Assembly: GCF_003725415.1 (NCBI RefSeq)
Contig: NZ_RJQC01000001.1
Location: 42,585-106,584, forward strand
DNA length: 64,000 nt
Origin: Absicoccus porci
Lineage (GTDB): Bacteria; Bacillota_I; Bacilli_A; Erysipelotrichales; Erysipelotrichaceae
Reading direction: 5' to 3'
Shown here one piece after another: positions 53,304-63,004 of this stretch. The number at the start of each line of letters is the position of its first letter. Positions within the stretch are counted from its first letter, which is position 1. Below the pieces are notes generated by a model, which was not told where the DNA came from, ran no database searches, and saw only the letters and a program-made list of their open reading frames with translations. Made by a program: the position numbers and the translations under genes.

Positions 53304-54460
53304 ATGGAAGTTTATCTGCCCATCGTGTACATATCGCATTTTTTGGAATGCGCAATGCCGGAAAGAGTTCCTTGGTCAATGCGATCACAAATCAGCCCAT
53401 GTCGGTGGTTTCTGACGTGGAAGGAACGACGACCGATCCGGTTCGTAAAGCCATGGAAATTTTACCTTTGGGTCCCGTGGAAATCATCGATACGCCAGGT
53501 TTTGATGATGTGGGTAGTTTAGGTGAAAAACGAAAAGCACGAACTAAAGATATCCTAAAAGAAGCCGATGTAGCGGTATTGGTCGTGGATGGTCAAAAAG
53601 GCTTACAAGCCTTGGATGCGGAATTGATCGATATTTTTAAAAGTATGGCCATTCCGTATTTGGTGGTCTACAATAAAAGTGATGTGGATACATATCCCGT
53701 CGATGGGATCTGGGTCAGTGCCAAAGAAAAAGACGGCATTGAACAACTCAAAGAAACGATTGGGCATTTGGCCAAAGATGTGGAATCGCATAAAGCGATC
53801 ATTGGGGATTTGATTGATCCAGGTGATAGTGTGATCTTGGTGATTCCTATCGATAGTTCGGCTCCCAAAGGCCGTTTGATCCTGCCCCAACAATTGGTCA
53901 TTCGTGATATCTTAGATCATCATGGTTTAGCCTATGTTTGTCAGGATGATGAATTGGAAATTGCACTGACACATCTTCATCCAAAAATGGTGGTCACCGA
54001 TTCCCAACGATTTGGACGCGTATCCAAAGTGGTTCCTGAATCGATCCCGCTGACTTCCTTTTCCATCTTGATGGCTCGTTATAAAGGTATCTTGAAACAA
54101 GTGGTCGAAGGGGCCCAACACATCAAAAACTTGACGGATTCATCAAGAATATTGATTAGTGAAGGATGTACCCATCATCGTCAATGTGGTGACATTGGCA
54201 ATGTGAAATTACCGCATTGGATCCGTGAATATACCGGTTATACGGTTCCTTATGATCTTTCTTCGGGAAAAGACTTTCCCGAGGATGTGTCCGATTATGA
54301 TCTGATCATTCATTGTGGCGGTTGCATGTTGAATGAAAAGACCATGCAGAATCGGTTGAAACAAGCGAAAGCACAACATACGTATATGACAAATTATGGA
54401 ACGGCCATTGCGCAAATGCATGGTATCTTAGATCGTTCCATTGCACTATTTGACATCTAA
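53294..54460 (+). CDS. hydF: [FeFe]-hydrogenase maturation GTPase HydF
   Basis: 388 residues. GTPase domain with GMRNAGKS (18-25), DTPG (66-69) and NKSD (127-130); middle dimerisation domain; C-terminal iron-sulfur domain with C292-T-H294 and H340-C-G-G-C344, the CxH...HCxxC pattern of HydF. HydF is the scaffold on which the di-iron subcluster is finished and handed to the hydrogenase. All signature residues are intact. The start lies inside the end of hydE. Confidence 0.93.
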   Translation: MGLNGSLSAHRVHIAFFGMRNAGKSSLVNAITNQPMSVVSDVEGTTTDPVRKAMEILPLGPVEIIDTPGFDDVGSLGEKRKARTKDILKEADVAVLVVDGQKGLQALDAELIDIFKSMAIPYLVVYNKSDVDTYPVDGIWVSAKEKDGIEQLKETIGHLAKDVESHKAIIGDLIDPGDSVILVIPIDSSAPKGRLILPQQLVIRDILDHHGLAYVCQDDELEIALTHLHPKMVVTDSQRFGRVSKVVPESIPLTSFSILMARYKGILKQVVEGAQHIKNLTDSSRILISEGCTHHRQCGDIGNVKLPHWIREYTGYTVPYDLSSGKDFPEDVSDYDLIIHCGGCMLNEKTMQNRLKQAKAQHTYMTNYGTAIAQMHGILDRSIALFDI

Positions 54461-54470
54461 CTGTAAGGAT

Positions 54471-54524
54471 TTCCAAGCAGAAAGCTGTTTTATCACAGAC
54501 TCTTGGAAGGAGTCTGTTTTTTTT
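54471..54524 (+). terminator. Terminator with possible alternative stem after hydF
   Basis: ACAGACTC (54495-54502) pairs perfectly with GAGTCTGT (54510-54517), then TTTTTTTT. TTCCAAG (54471-54477) can instead pair with CTTGGAA (54502-54508), which covers the terminator loop and one stem base. It may be a plain terminator or an attenuator dividing hydEF from the downstream genes. Confidence 0.75.
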
Positions 54525-54534
54525 GGAGGAAAAT

Positions 54535-54783
54535 ATGGAAAATAAACGATTAGGCGTCATTGCGATCGTGATCGAAGATCTCGAACAAGCCGAACAAGTC
54601 AATGCTTTGATCCACGAATACAATGATTTGATGGTAGGGCGTATGGGCATTCCCTATAAAGAAAGAAATATATCGGTGATTTCTTTGATGGTCGATGGAA
54701 CCACCGATCGCATCAATGCTTTAACTGGCAAATTAGGTCGTATCGAAAAGGTACAAGTGAAGTCTATGTTGACGAAGGTGTAA
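54535..54783 (+). CDS. Iron-only hydrogenase system regulator, TM1266-like
   Basis: 82 residues. An ACT-like/NikR-C-like fold: [38 protein letters not shown] and [17 protein letters not shown] match the TM1266 family, which is found next to hydEFG genes. No DNA-binding domain. Function as a regulator is only presumed in the literature I know. GGAGG precedes ATG 54535; the stop is two bases before the NifH-like gene. Confidence 0.85.
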   Translation: MENKRLGVIAIVIEDLEQAEQVNALIHEYNDLMVGRMGIPYKERNISVISLMVDGTTDRINALTGKLGRIEKVQVKSMLTKV

Positions 54784-54785
54784 CT

Positions 54786-55538
54786 ATGAAAAAAATCGCA
54801 ATTTATGGAAAAGGTGGGATTGGTAAATCGACCATGACCAGTCATTTGGCGGCTGCCTTAGCAAGCCTGGGTTATAAAGTTATTCAAATTGGTTGTGATC
54901 CCAAAGCGGATTCCACCATTAATTTATTAGGGGGTCATCCCTTAGAACCAGTCATGAACTATTTACGAGAACACGATGAAGATCCTACCTTGGATGAAAT
55001 CATGAAAGTAGGATTTGGTGGCATCCACTGCATTGAAACGGGTGGACCCACACCAGGAATTGGTTGTGCGGGACGAGGCATCATTGCCACCTTTAATTTA
55101 TTAGAAGATTTAGACCTCATTGAACAAGTCCAACCCGATGTCATCTTATTTGATGTCTTAGGAGATGTTGTATGTGGTGGGTTTGCCGCACCGATTCGGG
55201 AAGGCTATGCCGATGAAATTTTGATCGTAACCAGTGGGGAGAAAATGGCTTTATATGCGGCCAATAATATCAATACGGCTGTCAATAATTTTAAAGATCG
55301 TTCCTATGCCCAAGTGCGAGGTTTGATCCTCAATCGCCGCAATGTGCCTTCCGAAGAAGAAAAGGTCAAAGCCTTTGCGAATGAAAATCATTTATCGATT
55401 GTTTGTGATGTACCACGCAGTGATGAAATCAATGAATGGGAAGACCAAGGCAAGACAGTCATTGAAGGAAATCCAAATTCACCGATTTCGAAGATTTTCT
55501 TTGATTTGGCCAAAGACTTGATGGAGGATGCCTCATGA
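54786..55538 (+). CDS. NifH-like ATPase reductase (copy 1)
   Basis: 250 residues. Nitrogenase iron-protein family. Walker A GKGGIGKS (8-15), KADSTINLL, and both [4Fe-4S]-bridging Cys, C94 in GIGCAGRG and C130 in DVVCGGF, are conserved. Such dimers pass electrons with ATP hydrolysis to a NifDK-like partner. It is shorter than true NifH (about 270-290), and no nif cofactor genes are near, so it belongs to the nitrogenase-like group with chlorophyllide, F430 and methylthioalkane reductases. Overlaps the next gene by 4 bases. Confidence 0.93.
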   Translation: MKKIAIYGKGGIGKSTMTSHLAAALASLGYKVIQIGCDPKADSTINLLGGHPLEPVMNYLREHDEDPTLDEIMKVGFGGIHCIETGGPTPGIGCAGRGIIATFNLLEDLDLIEQVQPDVILFDVLGDVVCGGFAAPIREGYADEILIVTSGEKMALYAANNINTAVNNFKDRSYAQVRGLILNRRNVPSEEEKVKAFANENHLSIVCDVPRSDEINEWEDQGKTVIEGNPNSPISKIFFDLAKDLMEDAS

Positions 55539-56791
55539 TCACGCAACCCTATTTTCAAACGATCGAACAATTATCCTATGCCAAGAAAATTCCGAGTGAA
55601 TATATTCCAGCTTGTCATTTGATTTATTCCTCACCGGCAACGCTATCGTATAATTCACCAGGTGCTTTGGGCTTTGGCGTCAAACGTGCCGGTTTAGTGA
55701 TTCCGGAAAGTGTGATGTTGCTGATCAGTCCAGCCAGTTGTGGACGCAATTCAACCATTCTTTCGGCTCAAGAAGGCTATGCCAAACGCATGTTCTATTT
55801 ATTGATGAGCGAAACCGATTTAGTAACGGGACGCCATCTAAAGAAGATTCCTCAAGCCATTGAAGAAATCTTGGAAGTGTGTGACCCCAAAGTGGTTGTT
55901 TTGTGTATCACTTGTGTCGATGCCTTATTAGCTACGGATCTGGAACACATTGCCAAACAATGCCAAGAAAAGACTGGGGTGATCGTGGTACCGAGTTATA
56001 TGTATGCCTTGGAACGAGAAGGGCGAAAGCCACCGATGATGGCCATTCGCCAGACGATCTATTCCTTATTGAAACGTGATCGCATCGACCCTCGCATGGT
56101 CAATTTGATGGGTTTCTTTTCTCCCATTGATAGTGAATTGATTGATCTACTTCAAGCGGCTGGACTGCATACCATCAATCAAGTCAGTACAATGAAAACT
56201 TTGGAAGCCTATTACACGATGGGACAGGCCAATTTTAATTTGGTTTTAGATCCCGAATCCATTTATGCTGCGGAAGATTTAAAGAAACGCTTGGGCATGC
56301 CATATATTGAATTACCACGATTGTACGATGTGGAACGCGTCCATCGCCTGTATCATTTGTTCGGACAAGCGATTGGCGTATCACTTCCAGATGAATCGTA
56401 TTATGTAGAAACAAAAGAAATGATCCATCGGATTGATCTGACGAATAAAAAGATCTGTATTGGGGAAATGTGCAATGCGAATCCATTTGAATTGGCTTGT
56501 GCCCTATCGCAACAAGGGGCCATCATTTGTGAAATCTTTGCGAATGTGACCGATTATGATAAACCATGGATCCAACGTTTAGAAAAAACATCATCCGATA
56601 CGAAAGTCTATACCGGAATTTCACCAACCATGATTCATTACGAACCACGAGAAGATATCGATTTTGTGATTGGGAAAGATGCTTCCGACTATTATCCTGA
56701 AGTGCCTGCGATATTGTGGAATGCCGAAAACCAACCCTATGGCTATAAAGGCATTCAAGGCTTATATGTGGAAATGGAGGCGATACTATGA
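55535..56791 (+). CDS. Nitrogenase component 1-like subunit (D-type)
   Basis: 418 residues of the oxidoreductase/nitrogenase component 1 family. Three Cys stand where P-cluster ligands are expected: C27 (YIPACHL), C69 ([10 protein letters not shown]) and C127 ([12 protein letters not shown]). [12 protein letters not shown] further on may be a fourth. The family hallmark TCVxxLLATD resembles TCVxxLIGDD of NifD. Length is below NifD (about 480-490) but similar to other nitrogenase-like subunits. Linked by overlaps to the NifH-like gene before and the short subunit after. Confidence 0.85.
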   Translation: MITQPYFQTIEQLSYAKKIPSEYIPACHLIYSSPATLSYNSPGALGFGVKRAGLVIPESVMLLISPASCGRNSTILSAQEGYAKRMFYLLMSETDLVTGRHLKKIPQAIEEILEVCDPKVVVLCITCVDALLATDLEHIAKQCQEKTGVIVVPSYMYALEREGRKPPMMAIRQTIYSLLKRDRIDPRMVNLMGFFSPIDSELIDLLQAAGLHTINQVSTMKTLEAYYTMGQANFNLVLDPESIYAAEDLKKRLGMPYIELPRLYDVERVHRLYHLFGQAIGVSLPDESYYVETKEMIHRIDLTNKKICIGEMCNANPFELACALSQQGAIICEIFANVTDYDKPWIQRLEKTSSDTKVYTGISPTMIHYEPREDIDFVIGKDASDYYPEVPAILWNAENQPYGYKGIQGLYVEMEAIL

Positions 56792-57762
56792 AAGGTTTAT
56801 TTCGTTATTTATCGCCGTTTGCCCCGGATATTTCTGGGGCCGTCAGTGTACTGTATGAACTTGGTGGAATCATTGTGATCTTAGATGCAGGTGGATGTGC
56901 CGGTAATACCTGTGGGTTTGATGAACCGCGCTGGTTCACTAAAAAGAGTGCGATATACTCCGCTGGATTACGTGATTTGGATGCCATCTTAGGACGAGAT
57001 GATGAATTAATGGATAAAATAGCCGGTGCCATTGAAACCACTTCGGCCAATTTTATTGCCTTAGTTGGAACACCTGTCCCATCGGTCATTGCGACCGATT
57101 ATCATGCCATCAGCAAGCTATGTGAAAAACGCTTTGGCTTGCCTTGTCTCTATATTGAAACTACAGGTATGAAATATTATGATGTCGGTCAACAAATGGC
57201 GTATGCTGCCATTGATCATATGGTTGAAAAGAAGGGCAGTCTAGATACCGTGTATGTGGGGGCAACGCCTTTGGATGTACCGTTTATAGACGGTGATTGT
57301 TTGACATCGTTATCTTCATATGCGGCTTTACCACAAGCGAAACAAGCCATCGTGATGTCGGTATCGGGTTTACCCTTGGTACGTAAATACAAGATTCCCT
57401 ATACCTTTGGTTTGAATCTAGGACACATTGATGTTCAACCAAAGAAAACTTTAATCATTTCCCAGCAAGTCTGGGCACATATGATCCGACAATGGATGGG
57501 CCAAGGCGATGTCGCTTCCTTCTTTATGATGGATAAGGAATATATGCAGCCAAATGATGTGCATTTGGATGGAGAACTGGATTTAGTGAAATTGGTTAAA
57601 ACTAGAAAGTATGAAAGAATCTTATGTGATCCTTTATTGATGCGAGCTTTACCGGATTATACCGGTGAATTTATATCATTACCACATTTTGCGGTATCGG
57701 GTCAGTTGTACCAAAAAGCCAATATAGAGGCGTATCTATCCGATTTGGAGAAAGCCCTATGA
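56788..57762 (+). CDS. Nitrogenase component 1-like subunit (short, K-type)
   Basis: 324 residues. FAPDISGAVSVLYELGG (10-26) and AGGCAGNTCGFDEPRW (35-50) align with the P-cluster end of component 1 subunits, giving C37 and C42. The third Cys position reads ALVGTPVPSVIATD, so it is absent. About 100 residues shorter than the partner; it probably forms the second half of a D/K-like heterotetramer with an unusual cluster. Overlaps the previous and following genes by 4 bases each. Confidence 0.78.
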   Translation: MKGLFRYLSPFAPDISGAVSVLYELGGIIVILDAGGCAGNTCGFDEPRWFTKKSAIYSAGLRDLDAILGRDDELMDKIAGAIETTSANFIALVGTPVPSVIATDYHAISKLCEKRFGLPCLYIETTGMKYYDVGQQMAYAAIDHMVEKKGSLDTVYVGATPLDVPFIDGDCLTSLSSYAALPQAKQAIVMSVSGLPLVRKYKIPYTFGLNLGHIDVQPKKTLIISQQVWAHMIRQWMGQGDVASFFMMDKEYMQPNDVHLDGELDLVKLVKTRKYERILCDPLLMRALPDYTGEFISLPHFAVSGQLYQKANIEAYLSDLEKAL

Positions 57763-59972
57763 TTCGTAAACGAATTCGTGTCTATGGCATCGTACAAGGT
57801 GTTGGGTTCCGTCCCTTTATATATCGGATTGCCCAAGAAGCCAAGATCACAGGTTCGGTCTGCAACAAAGGACCGTATGTAGAAATCTATGCTCAAGGAA
57901 CCAATGATCAGGTTTCCACCTTTATGTCTTGGATCCAGACCAAAGCACCCGAACGATCCGCTATCTTAAAGATGGATAGTCAGATCATTCCCGTAGAATC
58001 GGAGAATGATTTTACCATCATTCATTCTGAAAAAGTAAAAGGGGACATCTTTGTTTCCCCGGATATTGCGATTTGTGATCAATGTGCCAAAGAACTCTTT
58101 GATCCGACGAATCGTCGATATCATCATCCGTTTATCAACTGTACGGCTTGTGGACCGCGATTGACCATTTTGGATTCGATGCCTTATGATCGGGTGCGCA
58201 CCAGCATGAAAAAGTTTCCGATGTGTCCCGACTGTGAACGGGAATATACCCATCCTGATAATCGTCGGTATCATGCCCAGCCGGTATGCTGCAACAAGTG
58301 TGGGCCGGAATTGTACATTGTTGGGAAAGATATCCATGGCGAAGAGGCCTTACACTACACCAAATCCATGATTCGTAAGGGTGGTATTGTGGCCATCAAA
58401 GGCATTGGTGGTTTTCATTTGTGTTGTGATGCGACCAATGAAAAAACTATCGCCTATTTACGAAAGTGGAAGCATCGACCATTTAAGCCCTTTGCAATCA
58501 TGGCCAAAAATATGGATGTAGTAAAACGAGAATGTAAGGTCAATGAAGCCCAACAAAAATATATGACCGGTCCCCAACGACCTATTTTATTGTTGGAAAA
58601 ACAAAAGAATGGTTTGGTCTCGGATTTGGTCGCACCAGATAATCCGATGTTGGGAGTGATGTTGCCGTATGCCCCGGTACAATTGTTGTTGTTTGAAGGG
58701 GATATGCCCGATTGTTTGATCATGACCAGTGCCAATCCCAAGGGGGCACCGATTTGTAGGGAAGATGCCGATGTGATCGAAAATCTTGGTGATCTTTGTG
58801 AGGCCGTCTTATCCAATGATCGCGATATCCGTTTACGTGCGGATGATAGTGTCATGGCTTGGATTCATGGCAAACCATCCATGATTCGACGTAGTCGTGG
58901 GTATGCCCCTTTGCCAATGATGATTTCGCAAAGCAAGGATTATAAAGTATTGGGTATTGGTGGTGAATTAAAGAATACCTTTTGTTTGGCTACCAAAGAT
59001 TTGTATTATTGTTCCCCCTATGTGGGCGATTTAAGTGATATTCGTAGTGTCGATGCTTTGAAACAAGCCATCACGCGAATGGAAGATTTATTAGAAATCC
59101 AACCCGAAAGGATCGTGTGTGATTTACATCCTCGTTATAATTCGGTCCAAGTGGCCAAGGAATATGGTTTGCCTATCATGCAGATCCAACATCATTATGC
59201 CCATATTCTTTCTTGTATGGCGGAAAATGATTATTTAGATCCAGTCATTGGTGTATCTATGGATGGAACGGGCTATGGTTTGGATGGTACGATCTGGGGT
59301 GGTGAGATCCTGGTTTGTGATGTGCATCATTTTGAGCGAAAAGCCCATATCACGCCGTTTATGCAGGCGGGTGGGGATCTATCTTCCAAAGAAGGATGGC
59401 GCATTGCCGTATCCCTTCTGCAAGATAAAGATCTGTGTGTACAATTGGGAGTATGCAGTGCCTTTGAATATGATCTCGTTTTTCAAATGATCCAAAAGCA
59501 GATCAATAGTGTTGTATCAACCAGTGCGGGACGATTGTTTGATGCAGTGAGTGCCATTTTGGGATTGTGTCGGATCAATACGACCGAAGCGCAGGCATCG
59601 ATGTTGTTGGAATTTGAAGCACGTAAGTGGCAAGGGGAAGGTATGAACTTTCATGGTGATACGACGGCTTTGGTGCAAGCTATTGCCCAACGAATGTTTT
59701 ATAAGGATGATCGATCCTATTTGGCCTACAGTTTTCATGAAGGACTGGCCAATTATATTGTCGATCGTGTCGTAGAAGTAAGAAAAGAAACCGGTCTATC
59801 TACCGTGGCTTGTAGTGGCGGTGTCATGCAGAATCAATTGTTGATGGATCTGGTTCGAAATAAATGTGAAGAAAATGGCTTTCAAGTATTGTCGCATTCG
59901 ATGATTCCTTGTAACGATGGAGGCATCGGTTTGGGACAAGCCTTGTATGGCATGATGAATGGAGAGGAATAA
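57759..59972 (+). CDS. hypF: Carbamoyltransferase HypF
   Basis: 737 residues. Uses carbamoyl phosphate to make the carbamoyl group that becomes cyanide on [NiFe]-hydrogenase iron. In order: acylphosphatase domain (GIVQGVGFRPF, about 10-20), two zinc fingers (CDQCAKE to CTACGPR and CPDCERE to CCNKCGPE, about 106-183), YrdC-like domain, and Kae1-like domain (IQHHYAHILSCMAEN, SMDGTGYGLDGT, SGGVMQNQLLM). Complete. Overlaps the short component 1 gene. Confidence 0.96.
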   Translation: MIRKRIRVYGIVQGVGFRPFIYRIAQEAKITGSVCNKGPYVEIYAQGTNDQVSTFMSWIQTKAPERSAILKMDSQIIPVESENDFTIIHSEKVKGDIFVSPDIAICDQCAKELFDPTNRRYHHPFINCTACGPRLTILDSMPYDRVRTSMKKFPMCPDCEREYTHPDNRRYHAQPVCCNKCGPELYIVGKDIHGEEALHYTKSMIRKGGIVAIKGIGGFHLCCDATNEKTIAYLRKWKHRPFKPFAIMAKNMDVVKRECKVNEAQQKYMTGPQRPILLLEKQKNGLVSDLVAPDNPMLGVMLPYAPVQLLLFEGDMPDCLIMTSANPKGAPICREDADVIENLGDLCEAVLSNDRDIRLRADDSVMAWIHGKPSMIRRSRGYAPLPMMISQSKDYKVLGIGGELKNTFCLATKDLYYCSPYVGDLSDIRSVDALKQAITRMEDLLEIQPERIVCDLHPRYNSVQVAKEYGLPIMQIQHHYAHILSCMAENDYLDPVIGVSMDGTGYGLDGTIWGGEILVCDVHHFERKAHITPFMQAGGDLSSKEGWRIAVSLLQDKDLCVQLGVCSAFEYDLVFQMIQKQINSVVSTSAGRLFDAVSAILGLCRINTTEAQASMLLEFEARKWQGEGMNFHGDTTALVQAIAQRMFYKDDRSYLAYSFHEGLANYIVDRVVEVRKETGLSTVACSGGVMQNQLLMDLVRNKCEENGFQVLSHSMIPCNDGGIGLGQALYGMMNGEE

Positions 59973-59975
59973 ATT

Positions 59976-60185
59976 ATGTGTGTAGGATTACCTGCTAAAG
60001 TAAAAAAAGTAAAAGATGGACAAGCCATCGTGGATGCGATGGGTGCCACTCGTGTGGTATCGAGTGAATTGGTGGACGGTTTAGAACCGGGGGATTTTGT
60101 GATGGTGCATGCGGGAGCTGCCATTGCCAAGATCACCGAAGATGATGAAACCGAAGCCAGTGCCATCATGGAGGCTTTAGAGTGA
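59976..60185 (+). CDS. hypC: Hydrogenase assembly chaperone HypC
   Basis: 69 residues. MCVGLPAKV starts with the conserved Cys2, which with HypD holds the Fe(CN)2CO unit. LVDGLEPGDFVMVHAGAAIAKI is the conserved barrel end. The gene follows hypF by 3 bases and overlaps hypD by 4. Confidence 0.95.
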   Translation: MCVGLPAKVKKVKDGQAIVDAMGATRVVSSELVDGLEPGDFVMVHAGAAIAKITEDDETEASAIMEALE

Positions 60186-61225
60186 ACGAACAAGTCTTAA
60201 AAGCCAAACAAATCGTGGAAAACTATGACGGCCGACCGCTACGAATCATGGAAGTTTGTGGCACGCATACCCATGAAATCTTTCGTTTAGGGATTCGGCA
60301 AATGTTGCCCGAAAACATTCATTTGATCAGTGGACCAGGCTGTCCGGTTTGTGTAACGCCGGTTGGTTATATTGATCAAGCTATTGATCTAGCTTTAAAT
60401 CATCATTGTACGATTTGTACCTTTGGTGATCTAATTCGGGTACCTGGATCGGACATGTCCCTCCAACAAGCCCGGGCCAAAGGGGCGAAGATCGTCATGA
60501 TCTATTCACCAACCGATGCCTTTACTTATGCTCAAAGTCATTTGGATGAAGACGTTGTCTTATTAGCGGTTGGTTTTGAAACCACGACACCAGCGAGTTG
60601 TATGGCCATTCGCGATGCCAAGAAAAATAATTTAACGAATTTTTCGGCATTGGTAGCCAATAAAACGATGGATAACGCTTATTTGGCTTTAAAAGATAGT
60701 GCCGATGCCTTCTTATATCCAGGGCATGTATCGACGATCACAGGTTGTCAGATTTATCGTGATCTTTGTGAAGAGGGAATTTCCGGAGTCGTGACGGGTT
60801 TTACGGGACCCGAGATCCTAACGGCTTTGGCTGTGATCATCAAAAAGTTAGAAAAAGGGCAACCCTTTTTCATGAATTGTTACCCACGGGTGGTACGCGA
60901 TGAAGGTTCGCCATCGGCTCGAAAGATCATCGCATCGGTCATGGAACCGTGTGATTCCATTTGGCGTGGTATTGGCAATATTCCCGGTTCGGGACTACAA
61001 ATCAAAGCGGCTTATCAAGACTTTGATGCCCGTAAGAAATATGGTTTAGAAAATACCCAAGGACATCCGAATCCAGCGTGTCGTTGTGGGGATATTTTAC
61101 GTGGGGATTGTATGCCGAATGAATGTCCATTGTTTGGCAAAGTGTGTACACCAGAACATCCAGTGGGTGCTTGTATGGTTTCCAATGAAGGATCGTGTTC
61201 GGCTTTTTATAAATATATGGAGTAG
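60182..61225 (+). CDS. hypD: Hydrogenase maturation factor HypD
   Basis: 347 residues. MEVCGTHTHEIFR (about 19-31) with the Cys and His of the iron site, SGPGCPVCVTP (about 56-66) with the redox CxxC, and a Cys-rich C-terminus binding a [4Fe-4S] cluster (CRCGDILRGDCMP to ACMVSNEGSC, about 298-340). Together with HypC it is the platform for Fe(CN)2CO. Complete. Confidence 0.96.
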   Translation: MNEQVLKAKQIVENYDGRPLRIMEVCGTHTHEIFRLGIRQMLPENIHLISGPGCPVCVTPVGYIDQAIDLALNHHCTICTFGDLIRVPGSDMSLQQARAKGAKIVMIYSPTDAFTYAQSHLDEDVVLLAVGFETTTPASCMAIRDAKKNNLTNFSALVANKTMDNAYLALKDSADAFLYPGHVSTITGCQIYRDLCEEGISGVVTGFTGPEILTALAVIIKKLEKGQPFFMNCYPRVVRDEGSPSARKIIASVMEPCDSIWRGIGNIPGSGLQIKAAYQDFDARKKYGLENTQGHPNPACRCGDILRGDCMPNECPLFGKVCTPEHPVGACMVSNEGSCSAFYKYME

Positions 61226-61231
61226 TAGAGT

Positions 61232-62236
61232 ATGGAAAAATATGTAACGTTAGCGCATGGAGCCGGTGGTCAACAAACCTCGGCCTTGATCCATGATATC
61301 TTTCAAAAATATTTAGGCAATCCGGATTTTACGGCCGATGATGCCGCGGTTTTGACCAGTCCTTCGGGACAATTGGCCATGTCAACCGATGGCTTTATCG
61401 TTTCACCAAGTTTCTTTCCGGGTGGCAATATTGGCAAATTGAGTGTTTGTGGAACCGTCAATGATTTGGCTTGTATGGGGGCCAAACCGTTATACATGAC
61501 TTGTGCCTTTCAGATTGAAGAGGGCTATCCCTTAAAAAAATTAGATGAAGTGGTTCAATCGATGGCGAAGACAGCCAAAGAAGTCGGTGTACATTTTGTA
61601 GCAGGTGATACCAAAGTGGCTGGTAAAGGTCAAGTGGATGGCATTTTTATCACGACAACGGGAGTAGGTCAGATCCAACCGGATTTTCATCCCCAAGGCA
61701 ATCAAGCCAAACCGGGGGATAAGATTTTGGTGACCGGTGATGTCGGTCGTCATGGTTGTACGATCTTATTGGAGCGCAATGATTTTCAAATTCAAACCGA
61801 TGTGACCAGTGATTGTGCCCCTTTATGGCATACGGTCGAAGCAATGTCCCAGGTAACCAAGGATATTCATGTGATCCGAGATGCAACGCGTGGTGGTGTT
61901 GGTACGGTCTTGTATGAAATTGCCGATGAATCGCAAGTCGGCGTGAAAATCGATCAAGAAGCGGTTCCTGTTCAGAATCATGTGAAAGGCGTTTGTGGTA
62001 TGTTGGGATTGGAACCTTTGTATCTAGCTTGTGAAGGACGTATGGTCGTGATCGTACCGGCTGAACAGGCCCAAGCCATCTTGGATACGTTGCATACCTT
62101 ACCGTATTCGCAAAATGCGGCCATTATTGGTGAAGTGACGCAAGATCATGTAGGCAAAGTAGTCATGAAAACTTCGATTGGTTCGGAAACGTTGTTGCCA
62201 AGTCCATCGGGCGAGTTATTGCCACGTATCTGTTAG
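61232..62236 (+). CDS. hypE: HypE thiocarboxamide dehydratase
   Basis: 334 residues of the PurM/SelD-like fold. AHGAGGQQTSALI (6-18), STDGFIVSPSFFPGG and RDATRGGVGTVLYE are conserved; the C-terminus PRIC ends with the Cys that takes the carbamoyl group from HypF and is dehydrated to a thiocyanate. Complete. Four [CN/CO]-making Hyp proteins thus lie side by side, and the nickel factors HypA and HypB are not here. Confidence 0.96.
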   Translation: MEKYVTLAHGAGGQQTSALIHDIFQKYLGNPDFTADDAAVLTSPSGQLAMSTDGFIVSPSFFPGGNIGKLSVCGTVNDLACMGAKPLYMTCAFQIEEGYPLKKLDEVVQSMAKTAKEVGVHFVAGDTKVAGKGQVDGIFITTTGVGQIQPDFHPQGNQAKPGDKILVTGDVGRHGCTILLERNDFQIQTDVTSDCAPLWHTVEAMSQVTKDIHVIRDATRGGVGTVLYEIADESQVGVKIDQEAVPVQNHVKGVCGMLGLEPLYLACEGRMVVIVPAEQAQAILDTLHTLPYSQNAAIIGEVTQDHVGKVVMKTSIGSETLLPSPSGELLPRIC

Positions 62237-62245
62237 GAGGCTCTA

Positions 62246-63004
62246 ATGATAAAATTAGCGTTTTACGGAAAAGGTGGAATTGGAAAGTCAACGACGGTTT
62301 CCAATATGGCGGTTGCGTTTGCCCAAATGGGATATAAAGTGATGCAGATTGGTTGTGATCCGAAGGCGGATTCCACGATGAATTTACGTGAAGGCAAAGA
62401 GAAACAAGCCGTCTTAGATATCCTGCGGGAAAAAAATAAAGAAGCCACGCTGGACGATGTGATTACCCAAGGTTATGCGGGGGTGTATTTGGTTGAAGCG
62501 GGTGGTCCCATTCCAGGGCTTGGTTGTGCCGGTCGTGGCATCATTGCGGCCATGGAATTTTTGGATGAAAAGAAAGCCTATGACATCTATCAACCCGATA
62601 TTGTGTTGTTTGATGTCTTGGGGGATGTTGTGTGTGGTGGTTTTTCGATGCCGATTCGGGAAGGCTATGCCGATCAAGTCTATATCTTAACATCCGGTGA
62701 AGCCATGTCCATTCATGCGGCGATGAATATTGCCCTAGCGGTCGAAACCTTTCAAAAACGAGGCTATGCCACGTTGGGCGGGGTCATCGTGAATAAACGG
62801 AATGTGAAAAAAGAAGAAGAGCGAATCGAACAATTGTGCGAAGATATCCATTCCCAAGTGATTTCCACTTTGGAATATGATCCATTGATCCAAGAAGCCG
62901 ATGAGATGCATAAGACCGTCTTAGAAGCTTTTCCACAAAGTGATGCGGCAGACCGCTATCGCCATTTGGCCCAGGTCTTATTAGAAAGCAATCAAAATGA
63001 ATGA
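62246..63004 (+). CDS. NifH-like ATPase reductase (copy 2)
   Basis: 252 residues. Same layout as copy 1: Walker A GKGGIGKS (8-15), C94 in GLGCAGRG and C130 in DVVCGGF. The two copies are clearly paralogous but diverge in the 45-75 region and the C-terminus, so each probably serves a different partner. GGAGG precedes the ATG and the end overlaps the next gene by 8 bases. Confidence 0.93.
   Translation: MIKLAFYGKGGIGKSTTVSNMAVAFAQMGYKVMQIGCDPKADSTMNLREGKEKQAVLDILREKNKEATLDDVITQGYAGVYLVEAGGPIPGLGCAGRGIIAAMEFLDEKKAYDIYQPDIVLFDVLGDVVCGGFSMPIREGYADQVYILTSGEAMSIHAAMNIALAVETFQKRGYATLGGVIVNKRNVKKEEERIEQLCEDIHSQVISTLEYDPLIQEADEMHKTVLEAFPQSDAADRYRHLAQVLLESNQNE

Noticed and set aside
54786-57762. Chlorophyllide reductase-type (BchLNB) genes
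   Set aside because: The fold is related, but there are no tetrapyrrole genes nearby and the Hyp/Hyd neighbours point elsewhere.
56788-57762. 2-hydroxyacyl-CoA dehydratase subunit
   Set aside because: Cys-rich with a NifH-like neighbour, but the N-terminal GGC...TC region and coupling to a component 1 gene fit nitrogenase-like subunits better, and no CoA-transferase gene is near.
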